A stretch of DNA of 10,529 bases from Chloroflexota bacterium (GTDB taxonomy: Bacteria > Chloroflexota > Anaerolineae > Anaerolineales > DRKV01). Both the position numbers and the translations under genes were made by a program. Positions 1 through 6,906 of the stretch are shown piece by piece. A model generated the notes under the pieces. That model was not told the origin of the DNA and searched no databases. It worked only from the letters and a program-made list of their open reading frames with translations. The DNA is taken from positions 1 to 10,529 of the forward strand of contig DRKV01000311.1 in assembly GCA_011051635.1 (NCBI GenBank), in the 5' to 3' direction. The first letter of the stretch is position 1. Each line of letters opens with the position of its first letter.

Positions 1-25
1 AAGGTCGCTCGCCTGGCCCGCCCTT

Positions 26-87
26 GGCACGATGTCTTGAGGGTTTCTTCGGTTGTTAATGTGCTTTTTCCCGGCACGATGTCTTGA
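26..87. repeat. 15-bp direct repeat pair
   Basis: The 15-mer GGCACGATGTCTTGA occurs at 26-40 and again at 73-87, separated by 32 bp of unrelated sequence. It lies downstream of hoxY, in the 93 bp at the left edge, where I see no coding sequence on either strand. The repeat resembles a sigma-54 promoter at its left half only. Its role is unknown; two copies are too few and too short for a CRISPR array. Confidence 0.6.
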
Positions 88-93
88 TGTACG

Positions 94-185
94 ACACCTA
101 ACGCCTAACCTCGCAACGCCTAACCCTCACCTCGCACTTCGCACTCCGCACGCCCGCACGTGACACGTGATACGTGACACATGCC
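94..185. repeat. Degenerate heptamer array downstream of hoxY
   Basis: Thirteen tandem units run from 94 to 185. All are 7 bp except one 8-bp unit at 150-157. They drift from ACACCTA/ACGCCTA through ACCTCGC, ACTTCGC and ACTCCGC to ACGTGAC, ACGTGAT, ACGTGAC and ACATGCC. The array ends 7 bp from the hoxY stop codon. Neighbouring units differ by about one to three bases, so the array is ordered by similarity rather than random. It is of the same kind as the arrays at 742-961 and 2841-3008. Confidence 0.8.
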
Positions 186-192
186 ATGCCCC

Positions 193-744
193 TCAATCCC
201 AATGCAACTTCTCGTCCCTGATTTCGGGGATGCGCCCTTGGACCAGTTCGCTGAGGACGTGGTAAATCACGTCGGCATGGGGCGGGCAGCCGGGGACGAA
301 GACATCCACGGGGACGACTTCGTGCAGGGCGCGGACATCTTCGGGGATGCCCAGGTCGGGGTGTTCGGGGATTTGGGCGCTCTCGTCGTTGCTCTCGGCC
401 TCGACGTAAGCGCGGCGCAGGGCGGCCAGCGTGCCGCACAGGTTGCGCTGGGCTATCACGCCCCCGAAGACGGCGCAATCGCCCAGGGCTACCAGGATTT
501 TGGCGCGCTCCCTCATCCGTTTGGCGACTTCCACATGGGTGCTCAAATTGACCGCGCCGCTCAGGATGCCCACGTCGACGCCTTCGGGGTCGGGGTGCTT
601 CAAATCGGTGATGGGCGTAGCGCGAATCTCGGCGGCCTCGGCGATTTCGATGAGGCGCTCGTCAATGTCCAGCAAAGACATGTGACATCCGGCACATGCG
701 CCCAGCCAGTCGGAGGAGATTTTGGGGGTCGTGGGAGGTGTCAT
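193..744 (-). CDS. hoxY: NAD-linked [NiFe] hydrogenase small subunit HoxY
   Basis: This 183-residue protein is the small subunit of a cytoplasmic group 3 [NiFe] hydrogenase. It passes electrons between the NiFe site in HoxH and the HoxEFU diaphorase. The four cysteines that bind the proximal [4Fe-4S] cluster are visible: C17 and C20 in CAGCHMSLLDID, C90 in GDCAVFGG and C153 in PGCPP. There is no Tat signal peptide and no distal-cluster domain, as expected for HoxY-type rather than membrane-bound uptake enzymes. Length matches the family (about 180). It is the last hox gene in the window, 197 bp after hoxU. The start codon lies inside a heptamer unit and has no Shine-Dalgarno sequence; a later start would lose C17 and C20. 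The related complex I subunit NuoB is less likely given the HoxY-type motif and the HoxEFU neighbours. Confidence 0.9.
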   Translation of the reverse strand: MTPPTTPKISSDWLGACAGCHMSLLDIDERLIEIAEAAEIRATPITDLKHPDPEGVDVGILSGAVNLSTHVEVAKRMRERAKILVALGDCAVFGGVIAQRNLCGTLAALRRAYVEAESNDESAQIPEHPDLGIPEDVRALHEVVPVDVFVPGCPPHADVIYHVLSELVQGRIPEIRDEKLHWD

Positions 745-961
745 GTATCAAGTGTCAAGTGCCACGTGTCACGTATCAAGTGCCAAGTGCCACGTGCGGG
801 GTGCGGGGTGGTGATGAGGTGGGGGGATGATGGGGTGAGGAGATGATGAGGTGGGGAGATGATGAGATGAGGAGACCCGTTCCCCAATCCCTGCTCCCCA
901 ATCCCAAATCACCTACTCACCTACTCACCTACTCACCCATTCACCCAATCACCAAATCACC
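742..961. repeat. Mixed heptamer/octamer array between hoxU and hoxY
   Basis: This array fills the hoxU-hoxY gap and runs into both genes. Ten heptamers (742-811) drift from CATGTAT through CAAGTGT, CAAGTGC and CACGTGC to GGGGTGG. Eight octamers follow without a break (812-875), all variants of TGATGAGG/TGAGGAGA. A CCCCAATCCCTGCT-type segment spans 876-905. Seven octamers then run from 906 to 961 (AAATCACC, three TACTCACC, CATTCACC, CAATCACC, AAATCACC). The first heptamer contains the hoxY start codon, and the hoxU stop codon (941-943) lies within the last octamer block. Confidence 0.85.
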
Positions 962-2821
962 CAACCCTGCACGCCATTCCAGCGAGAGAGGCACGCCGAG
1001 GAGCAGGGCCAGCCGTTGGAGGGTCTCCAGCGTGGTGTGGATGCCCTCCGGCGGCGAAAGCGCGGCGCGGGCCTCTTGCAGGCGGCCTTCCAGGTTCAGG
1101 TAGTGCCCGCCCTGCTCCGTCCACAGGGGGGCGGGCAGCACCACCTCGGCCTGGGCGGTCAATTCCGAGTGCCAGGCGGCCTGGACGGCCACGAAAGGCA
1201 CCTCCCGCAGCCGCCGGGCCAGGCTGTTGCCGGGCCGGTCGTCGCCCAGAAGGACGAAAGCGGCCTGCATCCCCTCCGTTGCGAAGCGCGTCTGGAGGCC
1301 GTAAGCCAGGGCGGCGCGGCTGTTGGCCTTCCCGTACAGGAGCAGGATTTTCGCCCCGCAGTTCCCGGCCAGTTCCAGGAGCGCGGCGACGGAGGCCTCG
1401 TCGGCCTCGCCCGTGAAGCCGCGTCCGATGACGATGAGGGGAGCGCGGCTGCTTTTCAGGATGCCGGCGGCTTTGGAGATGGCCTCGTCCCCGGAGAGGA
1501 TTGCGGTACGGACTCCCTTCGAGAGGGCGCGCAGAGTGGAGAGCATCGCGGCCCCCGAAGCCTCCAGGCGGACGTGCGCCCGCCCGCTCAGGGGGTTATC
1601 GGAGGGGGCGCAGAGGATGAGCCGCGTCTTCTCCGGCAGGTTGCGCTTGAGGAAGAAGCCCGCCACCGGATGCCGGTTCACCAGGTCGGCCCCGATGAGG
1701 AGGACGCCGTCGGCGGAGCGCAAATCTTCCAGGGTGGCGCGGCGCTCCGGGGTCAGGTCCCGCTCCAGGGCGGGGTGGGTGGGGTAGCCCTCTTCCAGGC
1801 AGGCGACCATCGGGGCGTGCAATCCCTCCCGGAAGAGGCGGGCAAACGCGGCCAGGTTCTCGGCGGGGAGGCGGGTGGAAATCAGGGCGGCGGTCTTCTC
1901 CGCCGAGGCGCGCAATTCTCCGGCGATGCGTTCCCAGGCTTCTTTCCAGGTGGCGGCCTGCAACGACCCGTTCCGGCGCACCAAAGGGGTATCCAGCCGT
2001 TGACGGGTCTCGTAGAAGGGGCGCAGACGGCCTTCCTCGCACAGCAGTCCGCGGTTGGCGGGGGCTTCCCAACGGCTCTGGATGCGCACGAGGCGGTTGC
2101 CGCGCACCCGCAGGGTCAGGCCGCAGCCCACGCTGCACCCTACGCATAAACCGGGGACGGCTTCGGTCTGGGCGCTCAGGCCCTGGTAGGCGCTGTGCCG
2201 CTCGATGAGCGCCCCCGTGGGGCAGACCTCCACGCAGGTGCCGCACTTGATGCAGGAACTCTCGCCCCAGGGGAGGCCGTTGTCGGCGGTCAGGATGGTC
2301 TCCGCGCCGCGGGAGGCCATCCCCCAGGTGCGGTTGCCGACCAGTTCGTCGCAGGCCCGCACGCAGCGGCGGCACAGGATGCAGCGGTTGTTGTCCAGGA
2401 CGAAGTAGGGGTGGGAGGCGTCCACGAGATAGGGCTTCCAGGGCGGCTGTATCGGCCAGTGGGTCATCCCTTCGGCGAGGGCCGCGTCCTGGAGGTCGCA
2501 ATCCCCGCCGCTGACCTGACAGAACATGCAGAAGTGGTTGCGCTCGCCGAAGAGCATCCCCAGGACGAGACGCCGCGCCCGGCGCACTCTGGGCGTATCG
2601 GTCAGGACTTCCATCCCCTCGGTGACGGGGATGGTGCAGGAGGTTTGCAGCATCCGGGAGCCTTGCACTTCCACGACGCACAGGCGGCATCCGCCGTAGG
2701 GGGTGAGGTGCTCGAAATCGCACAGTTTGGGGATGGCGATGCCGTGCATCTCCGCGGCGCGCAAGACGGTGATACCGGAGGGGACTTGGAGGGGTTGGCC
2801 GTCAATGGTGATGGTGGGCAT
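941..2821 (-). CDS. hoxU: Diaphorase subunit HoxU with C-terminal NuoG-like domain
   Basis: An iron-sulfur subunit of 626 residues that carries electrons between the HoxF flavin and HoxY. Cluster ligands in order: a [2Fe-2S] ferredoxin domain with C34, C45, C48 and C62; a His-Cys site H96, C98, C101, C108 in the HoxU-style ERNHFC context; two [4Fe-4S] sites, C147/C150/C153/C157 and C190/C193/C196/C200. Classical HoxU ends near residue 240. Here a further NuoG/formate-dehydrogenase-type site follows (C226, C229, C233, C261), then about 360 residues resembling a degenerate molybdopterin oxidoreductase fold. I see no sign that it binds molybdenum. The start has no Shine-Dalgarno; the upstream bases are CCTCC-like instead. 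The last eight residues and the TGA are encoded by octamer repeats. The gene could also be named nuoG-like; its place between hoxF and hoxY favours hydrogenase. Confidence 0.85.
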   Translation of the reverse strand: MPTITIDGQPLQVPSGITVLRAAEMHGIAIPKLCDFEHLTPYGGCRLCVVEVQGSRMLQTSCTIPVTEGMEVLTDTPRVRRARRLVLGMLFGERNHFCMFCQVSGGDCDLQDAALAEGMTHWPIQPPWKPYLVDASHPYFVLDNNRCILCRRCVRACDELVGNRTWGMASRGAETILTADNGLPWGESSCIKCGTCVEVCPTGALIERHSAYQGLSAQTEAVPGLCVGCSVGCGLTLRVRGNRLVRIQSRWEAPANRGLLCEEGRLRPFYETRQRLDTPLVRRNGSLQAATWKEAWERIAGELRASAEKTAALISTRLPAENLAAFARLFREGLHAPMVACLEEGYPTHPALERDLTPERRATLEDLRSADGVLLIGADLVNRHPVAGFFLKRNLPEKTRLILCAPSDNPLSGRAHVRLEASGAAMLSTLRALSKGVRTAILSGDEAISKAAGILKSSRAPLIVIGRGFTGEADEASVAALLELAGNCGAKILLLYGKANSRAALAYGLQTRFATEGMQAAFVLLGDDRPGNSLARRLREVPFVAVQAAWHSELTAQAEVVLPAPLWTEQGGHYLNLEGRLQEARAALSPPEGIHTTLETLQRLALLLGVPLSLEWRAGLGDLVIG

Positions 2822-2840
2822 GAGGAGGGTGGGGGGGTGT

Positions 2841-3008
2841 CACGTGTCAAGTGTCACGTGTCAAGTATCAAGTATCAAGTGCCAAGTGCCAAGTGTGAAG
2901 TGCGACGTGCGGGGTGCGGGGCGCGGGGCGCGGGGTGTGAAGTGCGGAGTACGTTGTACGCTGTACGCTGTACCCTGTACCCTGCTCCCCAATCCCTAAT
3001 CCCTGCTC
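2841..3008. repeat. Drifting array of 24 in-phase heptamers between hoxF and hoxU
   Basis: Twenty-four consecutive 7-bp units keep perfect phase over 168 bp. The plus-strand units change gradually: CACGTGT, CAAGTGT, CAAGTAT, CAAGTGC, GAAGTGC, GACGTGC, GGGGTGC, GGGGCGC, GGAGTAC, GTTGTAC, GCTGTAC, CCTGTAC, CCTGCTC, CCCAATC, CCTAATC and CCTGCTC. Adjacent units mostly differ at one to three positions, while the ends share almost nothing. The array fills the hoxF-hoxU gap except for 19 bp before the hoxU start, and it enters hoxF, whose TAG stop (2996-2998) lies in a CCTAATC unit. Heptanucleotide tandem repeats (STRRs) are known from heterocystous cyanobacteria, but those are nearly identical copies. 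Confidence 0.9.
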
Positions 3009-4630
3009 CCTTCCATCGCACACACACCTGCCGGGCAGACTTTCAGGCGCAGGTGGGCTTCTACTTCGGCGCGGTAATGGCGCAGGATGTCCCGCAGGGG
3101 GACGGAGGCGCTGGTCCCCAGCCCGCAGTTGGAGAGGGTCGCCAGGGCCTCGGCGATGGTTTCCAGTTCGTCCAGGTCGCTCATCGTGCCCTGCCCCCGG
3201 CTGATGCGGGTCAGGATGGCGTGGGCGCGGCGGGTTCCCACCCGGCAGGGGGTACACTTGCCGCAACTTTCCACCCGAAAGAAGTTCATCAGCACGCGCG
3301 CCAGGTCAATCACGCAGGTATCTTCGTTGCAGATGAGGAGCGCGCCGGAGCCGAGCGAAACCCCCGCCTGCTTGTACGAGTTGAAGTCCATCGGGGTATC
3401 TTGCAGGCTGGCGGGCACAACCGAGCCGCTGGAGCCGCCGGTCTGGGCCAGTTTGAGGCGCGTCCCGTCCTCCATCCCGCCGCCGTAGATGGCGATGACT
3501 TCCCGCAGGGTGATGCCCAGGGGCACCTCGATGACGCCGCGGCGCTTGACGTTCCCCAGGATGGTGTACACTTTCGTGCCCGGACTGCCGGGCGTGCCGA
3601 ACATGCGGTACCACTGCCAGCCGTTGCGGGTGATGGCGGGGACGTTGGCGAGGGTTTCCACGTTGTTGACCAGGGTAGGCTTGCACCACAGGCCGCAGGT
3701 GGTGGGGTAAGGGGGCCGGAAGCGCGGCTCGCCGCGTTTGCCCTCCAGCGATTCCAGCAGGGCGGTTTCTTCGCCGCAGATGTAAGCGCCTGCTCCGCTG
3801 TGAACGTGGATGTCGAAGGAGAAGCCGCTGTCAAGGATGTTTTCGCCCAGAAAACCGGCCTGCCGCGCCTGCCGGATGGCCTTCCGCAGGCGCGCTTGCG
3901 CCAGACGGTATTCGCCGCGGACGTAGATGTAGCCTTCGTCGGCCCCCACGGCGAAAGCGGCAATCGTCATCGCCTCGACGATGCTGTGCGGGTCGCCTTC
4001 CAGGATGGTGCGGTCTTTGAAGGTACCCGGCTCGCTTTCGTCGGCGTTGCAGACCACGTATTTCTTCTTGCTTTTAGCGCCCGCCACGAAGCGCCATTTC
4101 AGGCCGGTGGGGAAACCCGCTCCCCCGCGCCCTTGCAGCCCGGATTTGTAAACCATGTCTATCACGTCGGCGGGGGTGGAGGTGCCCAGGACGCGGCGCA
4201 GGGCTTCGTATCCCTCGTGCGCCAGGTAATCGTCCAGCGATTCGGGGTCTATCACGCCGACGCGTTGCAAGACGACCCGCTGTTCGGCGGGCAGAGTCCC
4301 CTTGCGGCGGGGCAGCCAGGCCAGCCGACCGGAAAATTTGTGAGGCGGCGGCATCAGGGCGGGGACGGGGCGGCGGCGGACGAGATGCTCTTCCACCACG
4401 AGAGGCACGTCCTCGACCCGCATCGGCCCGTACACGGCGGCCTCGGGATAGACAATCGCCAGGGGGGAGACCGTCTTGCAGCGGATGCCGCTGATGGTAT
4501 GGACGGCGATTTCCCCTTCCAGCCCCCGGCGGCGGATTTCCTCGGCAAAGCGCTCTTGCACCGCGCCGGCGTTGCGCTCCCGGCTCAGCGGGTCATCGGA
4601 GACGAGTACCATGCTGCGAATAACTGTCAT
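2996..4630 (-). CDS. hoxF: NAD-linked hydrogenase diaphorase flavoprotein HoxF
   Basis: The NAD(H)- and FMN-binding subunit of the diaphorase, 544 residues. An N-terminal thioredoxin-like domain (about 1-95, with AIVYPEAAVYG) keeps only C51 and so should not hold a [2Fe-2S] cluster. The FMN/NADH core follows, with GRGGAGFPTG at 168-176, NADESEPGTFKDR at 195-207 and the GAGAYICGEETALLES segment at 280-294. The C-terminal [4Fe-4S] site has C456, C459, C462 and C502. The tail ends soon after CPAGVC (532-537). In longer HydB/HndC-type homologues this motif leads into a two-cluster ferredoxin domain, which is missing here. The last residues and the TAG lie in repeat DNA, so the end may have been truncated. 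An AAGGA ribosome binding site sits 7 bases before the ATG. Length fits HoxF better than NuoF (about 430). Confidence 0.92.
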   Translation of the reverse strand: MTVIRSMVLVSDDPLSRERNAGAVQERFAEEIRRRGLEGEIAVHTISGIRCKTVSPLAIVYPEAAVYGPMRVEDVPLVVEEHLVRRRPVPALMPPPHKFSGRLAWLPRRKGTLPAEQRVVLQRVGVIDPESLDDYLAHEGYEALRRVLGTSTPADVIDMVYKSGLQGRGGAGFPTGLKWRFVAGAKSKKKYVVCNADESEPGTFKDRTILEGDPHSIVEAMTIAAFAVGADEGYIYVRGEYRLAQARLRKAIRQARQAGFLGENILDSGFSFDIHVHSGAGAYICGEETALLESLEGKRGEPRFRPPYPTTCGLWCKPTLVNNVETLANVPAITRNGWQWYRMFGTPGSPGTKVYTILGNVKRRGVIEVPLGITLREVIAIYGGGMEDGTRLKLAQTGGSSGSVVPASLQDTPMDFNSYKQAGVSLGSGALLICNEDTCVIDLARVLMNFFRVESCGKCTPCRVGTRRAHAILTRISRGQGTMSDLDELETIAEALATLSNCGLGTSASVPLRDILRHYRAEVEAHLRLKVCPAGVCAMEGSRD

Positions 4631-4678
4631 CGAAATTCCTTTTTACCGGCGCACCTGTTGGACTGATAACTCCTGTGA

Positions 4679-4770
4679 TGAACGCAGTGAACGCAGATGA
4701 CGCTGATATTTGCTGATTTACGCTGATTGAACAGATCTCCACACTTGCCAACCTTCACACTTGCAAACTT
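4679..4770. repeat. Intergenic repeats between hoxE and hoxF
   Basis: The 139-bp hoxE-hoxF gap holds two repetitive segments. From about 4679 to 4729 the plus strand repeats GAACGCAG, then CGCTGAT, TGCTGATTT and CGCTGATT, resembling a dispersed repeat type I recall from other bacterial genomes. At 4740-4755 and 4756-4770 there is an imperfect tandem pair, CACACTTGCCAACCTT and CACACTTGCAAACTT. The second copy touches the hoxE stop codon (4770-4772). The rest of the gap shows only the hoxF ribosome binding site, with no terminator. Confidence 0.6.
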
Positions 4771-5246
4771 CACTCATACCGCTCCAGAATTTCACCCACC
4801 CCGTCGGGAGTCAAGTCCCCGTGGAGGTCGTCGTCCACCATCATCACGGGGCCGCGGTCGCATTGACCGATGCAACTGGTGGTCAGGAGAGTCCAACGCC
4901 CGTCGGGAGTGGTTTCGCCGGGGGAGATGCCCAGTTCGGCGCGCAGCGTTTCCCACACCAGGCGGCCTCCCTGGACGTGGCAGGGCGCGCTCTCGCAAAA
5001 CTGGATGACGTGCCTGCCGCGCGGCTCGGTCGGGATGAGAGTGTAGAAAGTCGCCACGGAGAAAACCTGACCGGGCGCAATCTGCATGGCGCGAGCCACC
5101 TCCACCATCGCCAGGGTAGGGAGATAGCCGAGCGCCTCGCCGACGGCTTTCAGGACGGGGATGAGTTCGCCGCGGCTGTGTCCGTGTTCCTCCAGGGCCT
5201 CGTGTACGGCCAGCGTTATACGGTGAGAATCCACAACGGCATCCAT
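4770..5246 (-). CDS. hoxE: Diaphorase subunit HoxE (NuoE-like)
   Basis: A 158-residue thioredoxin-like [2Fe-2S] protein, the 24-kDa-type subunit that pairs with HoxF. The four ligands have canonical spacing: C84 and C89 in CESAPC, and C125 and C129 in CIGQC. The N-terminal helical region includes GYLPTLAMVEVARAM (41-54) and the family motif VFSVATFYTLIPTEPRG (61-77). Length is normal for HoxE/NuoE. It is the first gene of the hox unit, preceded by its own promoter, a Rex-like operator and a good ribosome binding site (AGAGGAGA, with GGAG five bases before ATG). HoxEFU and NuoEFG are homologous; HoxY at the end of the same unit assigns it to hydrogenase. Confidence 0.92.
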   Translation of the reverse strand: MDAVVDSHRITLAVHEALEEHGHSRGELIPVLKAVGEALGYLPTLAMVEVARAMQIAPGQVFSVATFYTLIPTEPRGRHVIQFCESAPCHVQGGRLVWETLRAELGISPGETTPDGRWTLLTTSCIGQCDRGPVMMVDDDLHGDLTPDGVGEILERYE

Positions 5247-5260
5247 GCAGTCTCCTCTGA

Positions 5261-5278
5261 TTGTTCTCTATTTCACAA
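5261..5278 (-). promoter_or_regulatory. Rex-like operator in front of hoxE
   Basis: On the minus strand the 18 bp read TTGTGAA-ATAG-AGAACAA. The known consensus for Rex, the NADH/NAD+-sensing repressor, is TTGTGAA-N4-TTCACAA. The left half matches all seven bases and the right half keeps its outer ACAA. Extending outwards, GATTGT and ACAATC form a perfect 6-bp inverted repeat (5259-5280). The site lies over the predicted transcription start and directly upstream of the hoxE ribosome binding site, where a repressor would block transcription. Identification is from sequence only. Confidence 0.65.
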
Positions 5279-5282
5279 TCAC

Positions 5283-5311
5283 AGTGTATATCAGGGCAGG
5301 GGGCGCGTCAA
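5283..5311 (-). promoter_or_regulatory. Predicted housekeeping promoter of the hox unit
   Basis: Minus-strand TTGACG (5306-5311) and TACACT (5283-5288) are separated by 17 bp, an acceptable -35/-10 pair. The start would fall near 5276, inside the Rex-like operator and about 30 bases before the hoxE ATG. A second TTGACA lies just upstream (5313-5318), but its spacing to TATACA is 22 bp. No sigma-54 motif is seen in this gap. Confidence 0.5.
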
Positions 5312-5374
5312 CTGTCAATACTCATACCTTAGGGGGTGAAACTTGTCCGCTGGGGAGGAAAAATGTCAGATAAC

Positions 5375-5404
5375 AAAACGGCAGAAGCCGAGAGGCTTCT
5401 GCCG
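5375..5404 (-). terminator. Intrinsic terminator after tatA
   Basis: A perfect 11-bp stem (CGGCAGAAGCC with GGCTTCTGCCG, 5379-5389 and 5394-5404) closes a GAGA loop. On the minus strand it is followed by TTTTGTTAT. It lies 30 bp past the tatA stop and separates the regulatory operon from the hox unit. Confidence 0.88.
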
Positions 5405-5434
5405 TGGAGGGGTGCGGGGGCAAAATAAACCGCG

Positions 5435-5623
5435 TCATTCGCTTTTGGGCGAATCCTGCGAAGAATTGTCCTCGGCTTTCTCGTCATCGCCTTGCAGACC
5501 TTCCCGAAAGGCGCGGATGCCGCTGCCCAATTCGCCGGCAATTTTGCCGATGCGCCCGACGCCGAAGAGGATGACGACGATGACCAGCAAGATAAGAAGT
5601 TCGGGTGCGCCAAGTTGTCCCAT
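5435..5623 (-). CDS. tatA: Sec-independent protein translocase TatA
   Basis: A 62-residue TatA/E-family protein, which forms the pore component that moves folded, twin-arginine-signal proteins across the membrane. One membrane helix spans about 6-20 (APELLILLVIVVILF). The F20-G21 hinge is present, followed by an amphipathic helix about 24-44 with the GxIRAFREG pattern, then an acidic tail. The ATG at 5621-5623 is chosen because GGAGGT (5630-5635) lies six bases upstream and the protein then begins with the family's usual short N terminus; an upstream in-frame extension would overlap the response regulator. It is 35 bp after that gene and probably cotranscribed. No tatC is in the window. TatA is preferred over TatB because of its shortness. 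Confidence 0.9.
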   Translation of the reverse strand: MGQLGAPELLILLVIVVILFGVGRIGKIAGELGSGIRAFREGLQGDDEKAEDNSSQDSPKSE

Positions 5624-5658
5624 GAGGGTACCTCCATCAGGTAAAGAAATGTGTGCGG

Positions 5659-6855
<1,197 letters not shown>

Positions 6856-6906
6856 AAAAATTTCTCCAAATGAGGGGCGGCTTACTTTTTCCCTTTCGGG
6901 CCGCGT

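Noticed and set aside
26..40. TGGCACG-like sigma-54 promoter at the left edge, plus strand
   Set aside because: It matches the -24 half, but the -12 position reads TG rather than GC at the required 10-bp spacing, and no plus-strand gene follows.
26..185. CRISPR array
   Set aside because: The repeats are 7 or 15 bp, degenerate or only two copies, without unique spacers of regular length and without cas genes.
1..192. Start of hoxH downstream of hoxY
   Set aside because: No HoxH N-terminal motif or open frame can be read on the minus strand here; the region is repeat DNA.
742..3008. Insertion sequence or transposon remnant explaining the arrays
   Set aside because: No transposase frame, terminal inverted repeats or target-site duplications are visible.
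2195..4666. Long plus-strand open frame of 823 codons
   Set aside because: It runs antisense through hoxU, the heptamer array and hoxF, shows no recognisable domain, and its low-complexity Gly/Ala/His composition is typical of the GC-rich opposite strand.
6868..6906. Terminator between the kinase and the activator gene
   Set aside because: The only hairpin is CCC-GAAA-GGG, three pairs, followed by A-rich not T-rich sequence on the minus strand.
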